Origin: a virus
Strand: one strand, 5' to 3'
DNA: 32,986 nucleotides
Virus record (IMG/VR): IMGVR_UViG_3300009370_001627
Span: 1-32,986 of that record
A model generated the notes under the pieces. It was not told where the DNA came from. It was given only the letters and a program-made list of their open reading frames with translations, and ran no database searches. Below, piece by piece: positions 15,501 to 22,100 of this stretch (its first letter is position 1; each line of letters begins with the position of its first letter). The translations under genes and the position numbers were made by a program.

Positions 15501-16474
15501 CAGATAGCATCATTTCGGTTCTAGGAACTCATACCAGTGAATTATCGGCTCACGAAGCTGCATATGACGCTAAAATGCTTCTCCTAGACGCAGAAGACGC
15601 AGACATCAGAATTGACTTTGCTGCTGGTGATGAGGCTTTGAATACGGAACGTGATCAATCACGCGCTGCCGCTAAAGCTATCGCTGACGCTGCAATGGTA
15701 GCCGAGCAAGAGGCCCGCGCTGACGGTGATGCTGCTGAAAGAGCATTCGCTCTTGCTGCTCGCACCGCAAACGAGTCCGCCCGTGACGATTCAATCGCTG
15801 CTGCAAAGGCCACTCACGACGCTGAAATCATTGCCGCTAAAGATATCGCTGACGCTGCAATGGTAGCCGAGCAAGAGGCCCGCGCTGACGGTGATACTGC
15901 GCTTAGTGACACAATCGTTGCACTCAAGTCTGGCTCTACGAGCACAATTATGGATTTGGACCTTATGTTCGACCATCATCAGAGTGAAATAGGTTTATCT
16001 GCCGATGGTGACTACGTCCCATATGAGCATTGCGCCTATATCTCTTTGGCCACAACCTTCTCGGATGCGGATGAAAAACTCGACATCGCACTTAAGGGCG
16101 TTTCTGACGACCTTGTGGCTTTGACTACGGGCTCTACGACAATCATGTCCGAAGTGGATACCGACATCAGCAATATCAAAGATGACCTCGTTAGCCTTGA
16201 CAATCAATTTCAGACGGTTGTCTTCTCGACGCTGGGAAGTGATTTCCTGGGTGGAATAACAGTTGATGTCGTCGATTTGGGCTTCGATCCGATGTCATCG
16301 CTCATTTATGTGACTGTCAATGGTATAATCCTTTCCGTTGGCCCCAACGCCGACTATCTAGTGTCCCTTGATGAAAACGACGATATCAAAGGTTTCGATA
16401 TTAATGTACCGCTCTACGAGGGTGATAGAATAGTCGCCCTGGGAGTAAAATCCTTTGTCTTGGCATCTAGCTAA
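12545..16474 (+). CDS. Large LamG-domain and coiled-coil tail fibre / adhesin
   Basis: A 1309-residue protein. Residues ~1-205 and ~265-480 are two LamG/concanavalin-like domains, each with the 'FTIEAWI' or 'FTLAGYFYLD' opening, 'VHVVVTR/VHVIAKR', 'LNG/LDG' and 'LSVWSQA/VLIYDRALS' strands, typical of glycan-binding lectin folds. A separate beta-rich domain starts at Met492 (MSYKFKISGPG). Residues ~830-1130 are alanine-rich, trimeric-fibre-like coiled coil with repeats of 'DAAMVAEQEARADGD'. The block VALKSGS.STIMDLD.MF occurs before and after the coiled coil. The C-terminal ~90 residues form a beta domain. It probably extends from the virion and binds surface glycans; virion location is inferred. 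An AGGAGG site at 12532 sets the start. Confidence 0.8.
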   Translation: MSDLNNALIYSQAGLITSDADTGVSIKGDDFTIEAWIKITQAEYESITVGTGLFNEWTADHKNFFVNILPTGNAWGEGKLFYLNGDGGVGQNSPPADPQVSDLSFPFGDSPVHVVVTRKYDSLNNKTIRNVYLNGNKAFTSVLDSDGEWSGDSTGLDADYNLYFGGHAEFNWSFPEGSRAWDLSVWSQAATDAEVEELYSESLLEVGLLYDIRLEDNFENSVSGGGIVTQVSLQGLAVNDPTLIGIVSDGSPLPNAGIISDPNFQDWTGTFVAGHDGAGKAVDLGVDGNHLQLTPIGGGNFTLAGYFYLDSVDFASMERDSAPLFVDWSVMGRNFFVYVPTGGDHAGKLSFTSGAGTDEQSADLRGPQFPMDQWVHVIAKRVGDTIQLYLDGVLVAEESGVLTGGDTSYISDDVVNGPHEPYWNYWGSHYAPAEGGEAAYWYNKFGIGGHSYDWGRFPGKIDKVLIYDRALSADEVVELHNNNGEIQGENNMSYKFKISGPGVSMSDDWPSEQVLKVWSDDSKGTLLFEGALANDDSTQVPLEWTMTGINSITAGMYFQLEDQYDDGMLDPDGQAVQFAILDASDVEQFQATLAVGSDELDYLDLNDLGSDYLEMKVNASADGFEYVQVPSGGPVVVRTRIHHDQLRMPSHDEYEAELVGEFATPTLAVAGGAGLGSLQVQGLPLEYMGVDLDVDNYGLRGDGVGQMIVNKAKLDADITEIEDVIVALKSGSASTIMDLDIMFNTHETATGLEEDGTYLANPDLMFLSGAVSLKDADRLLNNAVKEEKERIDALLSGSSVDLDQLVELIAAYENADSDIVDTITTLQADVNQNEVDADASFVAATSDRALIRTEISDAKVVHDAEIVAAKVIADAALASEAARALAAEAGIQAALDTQEAKEAAYEVSNDAALASEVTRATAAEAVLQGNIDEVVGDLASYESANDAAVLVERLRIDDILSNVDPAALDSLTEIVTEMQSISGSLSDSIISVLGTHTSELSAHEAAYDAKMLLLDAEDADIRIDFAAGDEALNTERDQSRAAAKAIADAAMVAEQEARADGDAAERAFALAARTANESARDDSIAAAKATHDAEIIAAKDIADAAMVAEQEARADGDTALSDTIVALKSGSTSTIMDLDLMFDHHQSEIGLSADGDYVPYEHCAYISLATTFSDADEKLDIALKGVSDDLVALTTGSTTIMSEVDTDISNIKDDLVSLDNQFQTVVFSTLGSDFLGGITVDVVDLGFDPMSSLIYVTVNGIILSVGPNADYLVSLDENDDIKGFDINVPLYEGDRIVALGVKSFVLASS
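14004..14020 (+). promoter_or_regulatory. Internal ribosome binding site and start codon in the fibre gene
   Basis: AAGGAGAAAATAATATG lies in frame at codon 492. It differs at one of 17 bases from AAGGAGAAGATAATATG at 12497-12513, which starts the 13-codon leader ORF. Translation from here would give an 818-residue protein (14018-16474) lacking both LamG domains. It is either a functional second start or a scar of a domain insertion at an ancestral gene start. Confidence 0.55.
14717..15960 (+). repeat. 47-bp duplicated block flanking the coiled coil (14717-14763 and 15914-15960)
   Basis: Two 47-bp copies, differing at about one base, encode IVALKSGS(A/T)STIMDLD. Each begins a roughly 60-residue module that continues more divergently (MFNTHETATGL versus MFDHHQSEIGL, then KDADRLLNNAVK versus SDADEKLDIALK). 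The modules bracket the alanine-rich coiled coil, suggesting a duplicated structural domain. Confidence 0.8.
15668..15895 (+). repeat. 63-bp direct repeat, period 165 bp (15668-15730 and 15833-15895)
   Basis: Two copies are identical at 62 of 63 bases and encode AAK(A/D)IADAAMVAEQEARADGD. The 165-bp spacing equals 55 codons, so unequal recombination would add or remove repeats in frame. Related weaker copies occur at 15120-15330 (for example GACGCTGCTCTCGCTTCCGA twice). Confidence 0.9.
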
Positions 16475-16513
16475 CCAAAACTAAAAGATACATAAGTTTA
16501 TAATTTATTATCT

Positions 16514-16549
16514 GGCCCTCTCACTTTTTGTGGGAGGGCCCTTTTTTTT
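16514..16549 (+). terminator. Rho-independent terminator after the LamG fibre gene
   Basis: An 11-bp perfect or near-perfect stem GGCCCTCTCAC (16514-16524), loop TTTTT, GTGGGAGGGCC (16530-16540), then C and eight T. It is the strongest terminator in the window. Confidence 0.93.
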
Positions 16550-16551
16550 AT

Positions 16552-16560
16552 ACTATTTAA
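16552..16560 (+). promoter_or_regulatory. Putative late promoter, ACTAnTTAww motif
   Basis: ACTATTTAA, three bases after the T tract of the preceding terminator and 31 nt before the ATG at 16583. Confidence 0.5.
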
Positions 16561-16582
16561 CTTTGGAACGGAGGGAGCTAAC

Positions 16583-16990
16583 ATGTTCAAAAAGCTAATT
16601 GGACTATTTTCAAAAGAGGCGCCTCAAATTGAGGAAGTTGAAGAGGAAGTTGAAGAGGAAATCGAAGAAGAGGTCGAAGAAGAGGTCGAGGAGGAGAAGC
16701 CGCTCCCTGATGTTATCGAGATCCCGTGGAGAGATGCAGCCGCAACCAAGAACCTTGATGATCATATAGGAAAGGTACATGATGAACTAAGAGCATTTCT
16801 TTACAGGTCAAAGTTGACAGAGAAAAAGATTTTCATTGCTCTCGACAAAACTTCTGAGGCCCTAGCAAGGAAAAAAGAATCCCTCCGAGAGCAATACGGA
16901 GTACCTGGCCCAGATGAATATGAGTACATTATTCCAGAAGCTACCGGCCGGCCAGGATTTTTCAAAAAGAAGAGCGACTCAAATAAATAA
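16583..16990 (+). CDS. Small acidic protein, function unknown
   Basis: A 135-residue protein with a strong CGGAGGGAG site. Residues ~14-36 are an almost pure Glu/Val run (repeats of EEVEEEVEEE and similar), followed by a compact helical region with DAAATKNLDDHIGKVHDELR and ALDKTSEALARKKESLREQYG, then a basic tail GFFKKKSDSNK. The family is not recognised. Its own terminator-promoter pair upstream and its place before the sheath gene suggest late expression. The acidic repeat and helices might mediate protein-protein binding, for instance as an assembly factor, but nothing in the sequence decides this. Confidence 0.55.
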   Translation: MFKKLIGLFSKEAPQIEEVEEEVEEEIEEEVEEEVEEEKPLPDVIEIPWRDAAATKNLDDHIGKVHDELRAFLYRSKLTEKKIFIALDKTSEALARKKESLREQYGVPGPDEYEYIIPEATGRPGFFKKKSDSNK

Positions 16991-17016
16991 TTGTTGAGAC
17001 TTTCGTGGTTTCGAGA

Positions 17017-17028
17017 ACTATTTATAAT
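17017..17028 (+). promoter_or_regulatory. Putative late promoter of the tail sheath gene
   Basis: ACTATTTATAAT, a match to the recurrent motif that also contains TATAAT (17023-17028). It is 57 nt upstream of the sheath ATG. Confidence 0.5.
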
Positions 17029-17073
17029 GTGATAAAGTAATCTAATTTGTGTTATTAGAAGGAGATCATTTAG

Positions 17074-19965
17074 ATGTCAGTTAAGAAATTTAAATTTGTT
17101 TCACCGGGTATATTTCTGAGTGAAGTCGACAATTCACAACTTCCTGCGATTCGTCAGGCAGTTGGCCCAGTTATTATCGGTAGAACGCGCATGGGCCCGT
17201 CTATGAGGCCAGTCAGGGTAGAGTCTCCATCGGAATTTATTCAGGTTTTTGGTAATCCCGTCGCAGGCGGCGGCGCAGGTGGAGATGTATGGAGGGAAGG
17301 AAATTTAACTGGCCCAACTTATGCATCATATGCTGCATTAGCCTATCTAAAAGCTAATGTTGGCCCAATTACTATGATTCGCCTCCTTGGGGAAGAAAAC
17401 CCCGAAGCAGACACAGCCGGCCTCGCCGGCTGGTCATGCTCTGGAACGTTTGAGACGGATCAAACAACAAATGGCGGAGCATACGGCCTCTTTGTTGTGA
17501 GCAGTTCAGGCCCTGGAGCACCGGCTACAGGAACTCTTGGCGCCATTTTATATTGTAATGCAGGCGCCCTTGCTTTGACCGGCACGGCACTATCTTCTAC
17601 CGTGGGCGGCATTGAACACGAAGGGGCTTGTGCCGCATTCCAGCCGGAAGATTCAACCTTCAAGCTGTCTGTCTACGGACCAGAAGACTCAACCCCGTGG
17701 AAAACTGCCTTTAACTTTGACAGAGATTCCAACTTATTCATCAGAAATGTTTTAAATACAAACCCACAACTGACAAACGCGGACTTTGTAGAGACATCTA
17801 ATTTAAAGAGCAAGGAACAATATTACTGGCTTGGGGAGACATTCGAGACGGACGTCCAAGAACTCTTTGGGGAAGATATCCCCGACGCAGCAGCCGGTAT
17901 TCTTATTCCGCTAGGTTCAGGATCCGAAACTCAAAAAGATGAATATCATATGAGTTTCCAATATGCCAAAACCGGGTATTTCTTTTCTCAAGATTTATCT
18001 AGTAACACAGCGGCCTATAAGACGGAAGATATGGTGAAGCTTTTCAGGGTTGTCTCTTTAGACGGAGGCCGCTGGACGCAAGATAATCTCAAAATTTCTA
18101 TTGAGGCGATTAAGGCTTCGACCAACACTTCTGATCCATACGGATCTTTTAACCTTGTCGTTCGTTCGGCATTGGATAGAGATAACGTTGTGCGAGTTGT
18201 TGAGCAGTTTACAAACCTAAATTTAAATCCAGCCTCAGAAAATTATATTGGAAGAGTAGTTGGAGACACATATTATGAATTTGATTATACGCAGAAAGTT
18301 CTGAGACAATTCGGACAATTTGTCAATAAATCAAAATATATTAGAATGGATATAAATCCAGATATTGAGTCTGGCCTTATGGATGCGAGACTCTTGCCCT
18401 TTGGGTGTACTGGCCCACTGAGACTTAAGACGGTCTCGCAAGACGCTGAAGCGAGCCCCGCTTATGGAGTCGTTGTGGAGGGGGCAAGCAGCTTCCTTCT
18501 TGGGTCCGGCTCGGTCCCACTATGCAACCCCCCATTTGGGTCATTGACGGCCGATAGTGTTTGGATAGGTTCCGGAAGCAGCGTGATAAGTGGCTTAGAA
18601 CTCAATTTCCCAGAGCAACTTTTAAGATTGTCGGCTTCCGATGGTGGGATTGCAGATCCAACCGACGCATACTTCGGCCCAATGTCGACCGTAACGAGAG
18701 CTTCCTCAAGAAAGGATCGTGGGTGGGGAGACTACATGTGGAGAATGCCGGAAGATGTTTTGGCAGAAGATTCCTTGTCGGGCCTCTCTGGCGATTTGGT
18801 AGAATACAGTTGGGCAGTTTCTCTTGATGATGTCATCACGAGCGGCTCAGCCACCGCGTATTGGAAATCAGGCTCAAGGGCTGACGGAGATTCCGCAACT
18901 TCTCAGGGGTCCTGGCAATCAGTCCTCGAAGATGGATATGACCGAATCACAGCACCGATGTATGGCGGCTTCGACGGCCTCGATATCATCGAAGCAGAAC
19001 CTTTTAGGGACGGTGTCCTTAGTACTGGCACCCAGCTGGATACAGCCAACTACGCATTCAACTCCGTCAAAAGATCAATTGATACAGTCAAAGATCCAGA
19101 ATTTGTAGAATGTAACATTATGACAATTCCTGGAGTTGTGAATGCATCTCTGACGCAACACCTAATTGATACCTGTGAAGACCGAGCAGACGCTTTGGCG
19201 ATCATTGACTCGCAGGATGTTTATACTCCATTTACAGACTCAATAGAAACCTTCCAGGAAAGAAATGATTTCACCGTCAGTAATTGCGTTGACAAACTTA
19301 GAACAAGGGGAATTAACTCTTCTTACGCATGCACCTACTATCCGTGGGTTCAGGTTTTGGATACAATTTCAAACCAACTCTTGTGGGCACCTCCATCAGT
19401 CGTCGCGCTGGGTACACTAGCATCTTCAGAGGCAAAATCTGAAGTTTGGTTTGCGCCAGCAGGATTCAATCGCGGAGGCTTGACAGAAGGAGCCGCAGGT
19501 TGGCCAGTAACAAACGTTACAAAGAGGCTGACTTCAAAGGACAGAGACAGTCTTTACGAGGCAAATATTAATCCAATTGCGACATTCCCATCAGAAGGAA
19601 TCGTGGTCTTTGGACAAAAGACCCTTCAGGTCACGAGATCCGCCTTGGATAGAATTAATGTACGCAGATTGCTAATTTACATCAAGAAGCAGGTTTCTAG
19701 AATTTCATCAGGAATCTTATTCGATCAAAATGTTCAAGTAACTTGGAACAGATTCTTGGGCGAAGTAAGGCCATTCCTGGCAAGCGTTCAGTCTAGACTT
19801 GGACTGAGTGAGTGGAAGGTCATTCTTGATGACACAACAACGACGCCAGACTTGGTAGATCAAAACATCATGTATGCTAAAATCTTCCTCAAGCCAGCGA
19901 GAGCAATTGAATTTATCGCAGTCGACTTTGTAATCACGAGGACGGGAGCATCTTTCGATGATTAA
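17074..19965 (+). CDS. Contractile tail sheath protein (gp18-like)
   Basis: A 963-residue protein. The N-terminus KFVSPGIFLSEVDNSQLPAI (residues 7-26), followed by VGPVIIGRTRMGP and FIQVFGNP, is the classic start of gp18-type sheaths. The C-terminal ~90 residues (SRISSGILFDQNVQVTWNRF, then EVRPFLASVQSRLGLSEWKV, and a final IEFIAVDFVITRTGA) form the conserved sheath core with the donor strand. T4 gp18 has about 660 residues, so about 300 extra residues lie in the middle, probably surface-exposed protrusion domains. The sheath contracts around the tube on adsorption. An AGAAGGAGAT ribosome binding site and a private promoter-like motif fit high expression. The tube gene follows after 67 nt. Confidence 0.93.
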   Translation: MSVKKFKFVSPGIFLSEVDNSQLPAIRQAVGPVIIGRTRMGPSMRPVRVESPSEFIQVFGNPVAGGGAGGDVWREGNLTGPTYASYAALAYLKANVGPITMIRLLGEENPEADTAGLAGWSCSGTFETDQTTNGGAYGLFVVSSSGPGAPATGTLGAILYCNAGALALTGTALSSTVGGIEHEGACAAFQPEDSTFKLSVYGPEDSTPWKTAFNFDRDSNLFIRNVLNTNPQLTNADFVETSNLKSKEQYYWLGETFETDVQELFGEDIPDAAAGILIPLGSGSETQKDEYHMSFQYAKTGYFFSQDLSSNTAAYKTEDMVKLFRVVSLDGGRWTQDNLKISIEAIKASTNTSDPYGSFNLVVRSALDRDNVVRVVEQFTNLNLNPASENYIGRVVGDTYYEFDYTQKVLRQFGQFVNKSKYIRMDINPDIESGLMDARLLPFGCTGPLRLKTVSQDAEASPAYGVVVEGASSFLLGSGSVPLCNPPFGSLTADSVWIGSGSSVISGLELNFPEQLLRLSASDGGIADPTDAYFGPMSTVTRASSRKDRGWGDYMWRMPEDVLAEDSLSGLSGDLVEYSWAVSLDDVITSGSATAYWKSGSRADGDSATSQGSWQSVLEDGYDRITAPMYGGFDGLDIIEAEPFRDGVLSTGTQLDTANYAFNSVKRSIDTVKDPEFVECNIMTIPGVVNASLTQHLIDTCEDRADALAIIDSQDVYTPFTDSIETFQERNDFTVSNCVDKLRTRGINSSYACTYYPWVQVLDTISNQLLWAPPSVVALGTLASSEAKSEVWFAPAGFNRGGLTEGAAGWPVTNVTKRLTSKDRDSLYEANINPIATFPSEGIVVFGQKTLQVTRSALDRINVRRLLIYIKKQVSRISSGILFDQNVQVTWNRFLGEVRPFLASVQSRLGLSEWKVILDDTTTTPDLVDQNIMYAKIFLKPARAIEFIAVDFVITRTGASFDD

Positions 19966-19988
19966 TCCAAGTAATTACATTTCGAGCG

Positions 19989-19998
19989 ACTACTTAAT
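19989..19998 (+). promoter_or_regulatory. Putative late promoter of the tail tube gene
   Basis: ACTACTTAAT, 44 nt upstream of the tube ATG in the short gap 19966-20032. It is a one-base variant of the consensus at a variable position. Confidence 0.45.
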
Positions 19999-20032
19999 AG
20001 TGCGAAACGAAGCACAAGGGAGAATTAGTTAA

Positions 20033-20620
20033 ATGGCGTTTTGGACCGATGCACAATTTGAAGATCCGAAAAGAGCATATAGATTTTTGGTTGATATAGG
20101 CAGAATGCCTAATGGAGCAACTTGGTACGCCAAGAGCTGTAAAAAGCCTGAAATCACAATCTCTACAATCGAACACAACTTTTTAAATCATAGATTTTAT
20201 TATCCAGGGAGAGCAGAGTGGGGCGAGGTTACAATTACCTTGGTCGACCCAGTGAGCCCGGACGCGGCAATTAACACGGCTGCAATTATTAGAGCAAGTG
20301 GATATAATCCGCCAAAAGACGTTACTGATACAACAACAATCTCTAAGCAAGCATCTGTTGCGGCCATGGGATCGGTTGTTATTTCTCAAATTGATTCTCT
20401 TGGAAACGCTGTCGAAACTTGGACTCTTTGGAATCCCTTCCTTACCGGCGCGACATACGGAGAGTTGGATTATAGTTCTGACGAAATGACAGAAATTACT
20501 CTAACCGTTCGATATGATTGGGCGGTAATCGAAACACAAATTGCTTCTGAAACTGGAGCAAAGAGGCCAGACGGAAAAGACGTGGATAGCAACTCCTTCT
20601 TTAGTCCAGGCGATAGCTAA
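20033..20620 (+). CDS. Tail tube protein (gp19-like)
   Basis: A 195-residue protein directly after the sheath gene, the conserved sheath-tube order. The pattern WTDAQFEDPKRAYRFLVDIG, followed by WYAKSCKKPEITISTIEHNF with LNHRFYYPGRAEWGEVTITLVDP, is characteristic of gp19-type tubes ('PKR..RF....P...AKS..KP........H..LN..FYYPGR..W..I..TLVDP'). The C-terminal LTGATYGELDYSSDEMTEIT and VRYDWA complete the fold. Hexameric rings of this protein stack to form the inner tube through which DNA passes. Length is close to T4 gp19 (163), with a short polar extension. An AAGGGAG site precedes the ATG. Confidence 0.93.
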   Translation: MAFWTDAQFEDPKRAYRFLVDIGRMPNGATWYAKSCKKPEITISTIEHNFLNHRFYYPGRAEWGEVTITLVDPVSPDAAINTAAIIRASGYNPPKDVTDTTTISKQASVAAMGSVVISQIDSLGNAVETWTLWNPFLTGATYGELDYSSDEMTEITLTVRYDWAVIETQIASETGAKRPDGKDVDSNSFFSPGDS

Positions 20621-20643
20621 AAATATGAAATGTGAGGTGATAT

Positions 20644-21501
20644 TTGGCTAGAAATAACTCTCGGCGCACCGGCGCCGAAGACGAAAAACCGGGAGCGAAG
20701 AAAGTTGATTCTCCGCCCCCAAACATGGCTCCTTTAGATTTTTCAACCCCCACGGAGTTCGTTGAACTACCCTCGGAAGGGAGATACTATCCGGAGGACC
20801 ACCCATTGCACAATGAAAGTGTGGTCGAAATCCGCCATATGACGGCGAAAGATGAGGATATTTTAACTTCGAGAGCACTCCTTAAAAAAGGATTGGCCCT
20901 TGATAGATTTTTGAAGAATATTCTCGTGAATAAGAGTATTGACATGGATTCGCTCTATGTTGGCGACAAAAACGCAATTCTTGTTGGCGCAAGAGTGACA
21001 GGCTACGGCCCAAGTTACGATACGCAGATTACATGTCCAGTTTGTACAACAACGAACAAATTTTCCTTTAATCTAGACGATCCAGAAATTTATTCTGGTG
21101 GAGAGTTCGGAGAATATGACATTCTGGAAAATCCACAGGGAACTTTTACAATTAAGACGCCGGCGACGAAGGTTGATGTCGAGGTTAAATTATTTACAGG
21201 AAGAGACGAAAAGTATTTAATGAAGAATGCTGAAGAGAAGAAGAAAAGAAAACTTCCGGAATCTTCACTAACCGATCAATTAAATTTAATGATCGTCTCT
21301 GTCAACCAAAGAGAAGATAATGTTACAATCAAATCTTTTATTGACAATATGCCCGCAAGGGACGCAAGATATCTTAGAGAGGCCTATGAAAAGTGTGTGC
21401 CCAACGTTGATCTCGCTCAAGGCTTCACATGCAGCACATGTGACTATGAAACAGATCAAATGGAGGTGCCGTTTACGACGGACTTTTTTTGGCCTAAGTG
21501 A
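20644..21501 (+). CDS. Baseplate protein, T4 gp26 family
   Basis: A 285-residue protein starting at TTG 20644, chosen because GAGGTGAT (20634-20641) is an excellent ribosome binding site; the next in-frame ATG (20725) has none. The region ~30-120 (TEFVELPSEGRYYPEDHPL and RHMTAKDEDILTSRALLKKG) and the two Cys pairs CPVC (131-134) and CSTC (263-266) match the T4 gp26-type baseplate hub assembly family. The Cys pairs probably form a zinc site. The N-terminal 27 residues are polar and probably disordered. The last codons run through seven T bases, the proposed frameshift site into the next ORF. This is the tail-assembly-chaperone position upstream of the tape measure. Confidence 0.75.
   Translation: MARNNSRRTGAEDEKPGAKKVDSPPPNMAPLDFSTPTEFVELPSEGRYYPEDHPLHNESVVEIRHMTAKDEDILTSRALLKKGLALDRFLKNILVNKSIDMDSLYVGDKNAILVGARVTGYGPSYDTQITCPVCTTTNKFSFNLDDPEIYSGGEFGEYDILENPQGTFTIKTPATKVDVEVKLFTGRDEKYLMKNAEEKKKRKLPESSLTDQLNLMIVSVNQREDNVTIKSFIDNMPARDARYLREAYEKCVPNVDLAQGFTCSTCDYETDQMEVPFTTDFFWPK
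21484..21490 (+). promoter_or_regulatory. Candidate programmed frameshift site (T7 run)
   Basis: Seven consecutive T bases near the end of the gp26-like gene, read TTT TTT T-GG. A +1 or -2 slip keeps Phe-tRNA paired with TTT and moves ribosomes into the downstream frame (GGC CTA AGT GAT), bypassing the TGA at 21499-21501. Confidence 0.5.
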
Positions 21502-21682
21502 TAAATACATCGAGAATGTATACGAAGAGTTTTTCGTTATGAAATACTATGGTGGTTGGTCTTTTACTGAGGCTTATAATTTACCAGTAACCGTTAGAAG
21601 GTGGTTCTTGGAAAAATTAATAAATCAGATGAAGAAAGAACAAGAAGCCATGGAGAAGTCAGCGAAGAAATCTAAAAGGTGA
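21491..21682 (+). CDS. Frameshift-encoded extension of the gp26-like protein (tail assembly chaperone type)
   Basis: A 63-residue segment in the +1 frame relative to the gp26-like gene. The sequence DKYIENVYEEFFVMKYYGGW then SFTEAYNLPVTVRRWFLEKL and a Lys/Glu-rich helical end look like a real conserved small domain; I recall similar 'YHGGWSFFEAYNLP.' proteins just before phage tape measure genes. The segment upstream of its first ATG (21539) appears to belong to the domain, there is no convincing ribosome binding site, and the frame runs back through the T7 site, so production as a fusion is likely. An alternative is independent translation from ATG 21320, giving 120 residues that overlap the gp26-like gene by 180 bases. 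A terminator overlaps the stop codon. Confidence 0.55.
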   Translation, partial: GLSDKYIENVYEEFFVMKYYGGWSFTEAYNLPVTVRRWFLEKLINQMKKEQEAMEKSAKKSKR

Positions 21683-21716
21683 AGAAGTCGGTAATGCCGG
21701 CTTCTTTTTGTTTTTA
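21682..21716 (+). terminator. Rho-independent terminator after the gp26-like/frameshift ORFs
   Basis: AAGAAGTCGG (21682-21691), loop TAATG, CCGGCTTCTT (21697-21706), then TTTGTTTTT. Ten pairs with one wobble. Its first base is the last base of the stop codon. Confidence 0.88.
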
Positions 21717-21718
21717 AT

Positions 21719-21728
21719 ACTATTTAAT
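21719..21728 (+). promoter_or_regulatory. Putative late promoter, ACTAnTTAww motif
   Basis: ACTATTTAAT, starting directly after the T tract of the terminator and 27 nt before ATG 21746. It would start the tape measure/baseplate transcript. Confidence 0.5.
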
Positions 21729-21745
21729 GTAGTGAGGGTTTATAT

Positions 21746-22087
21746 ATGGAATCTTTGAATGAAGGTGAAATTGTTGAGGTCATAATCGATCTCGAAGAAT
21801 TAAAAAAGAATGATCAACTAAACGAAAGCTTTTTGAGAATGATGGGCTTTTGGGTTGAGAATATTGTCAAACATATGTTTGGCATGCCGTTTGTTTCCGG
21901 CGGGGTTCGCGGAAAAGCGAGCGATGTCAAGGCTTTTGCGAGAGCCGTTGGAAATGAAAAGAAGTATATTGAGGCCGCCAAACAACACGGCTTAAATGAT
22001 CCAAAGACATATAAACAAAAATCGCGACTCAAGAAGGCCACGGACGCCTTCGAAAAGAAAACGGGCATCAAGTGGCCGTTTAAATAG
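21746..22087 (+). CDS. Small basic protein before the tape measure, function unknown
   Basis: A 113-residue protein with a GAGGG site. The N-terminus is acidic (NEGEIVEVIIDLEELKKND) and the rest basic and helical, with GVRGKASDVKAFARAVGNEK and a C-terminal TGIKWPFK. The family is not recognised. Being first in the tape measure transcript, 13 nt before the tape measure ATG, makes a tail-assembly role plausible. A structural role at the tail is also possible. No enzyme motif is visible. Confidence 0.5.
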   Translation: MESLNEGEIVEVIIDLEELKKNDQLNESFLRMMGFWVENIVKHMFGMPFVSGGVRGKASDVKAFARAVGNEKKYIEAAKQHGLNDPKTYKQKSRLKKATDAFEKKTGIKWPFK

Positions 22088-22100
22088 GAATCCTTAACTA

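Noticed and set aside
17017-17028. Minus-strand T4-type late promoter (TATAAATA-like on the complement)
   Set aside because: There are no minus-strand genes nearby, and the other motif copies do not match TATAAATA when complemented; the + strand reading is consistent.
21320-21490. Independent 120-residue gene starting at ATG 21320
   Set aside because: It would overlap the gp26-like gene by 180 bases and the N-terminal part has no domain-like pattern; the frameshift model explains the conserved C-terminal part better.
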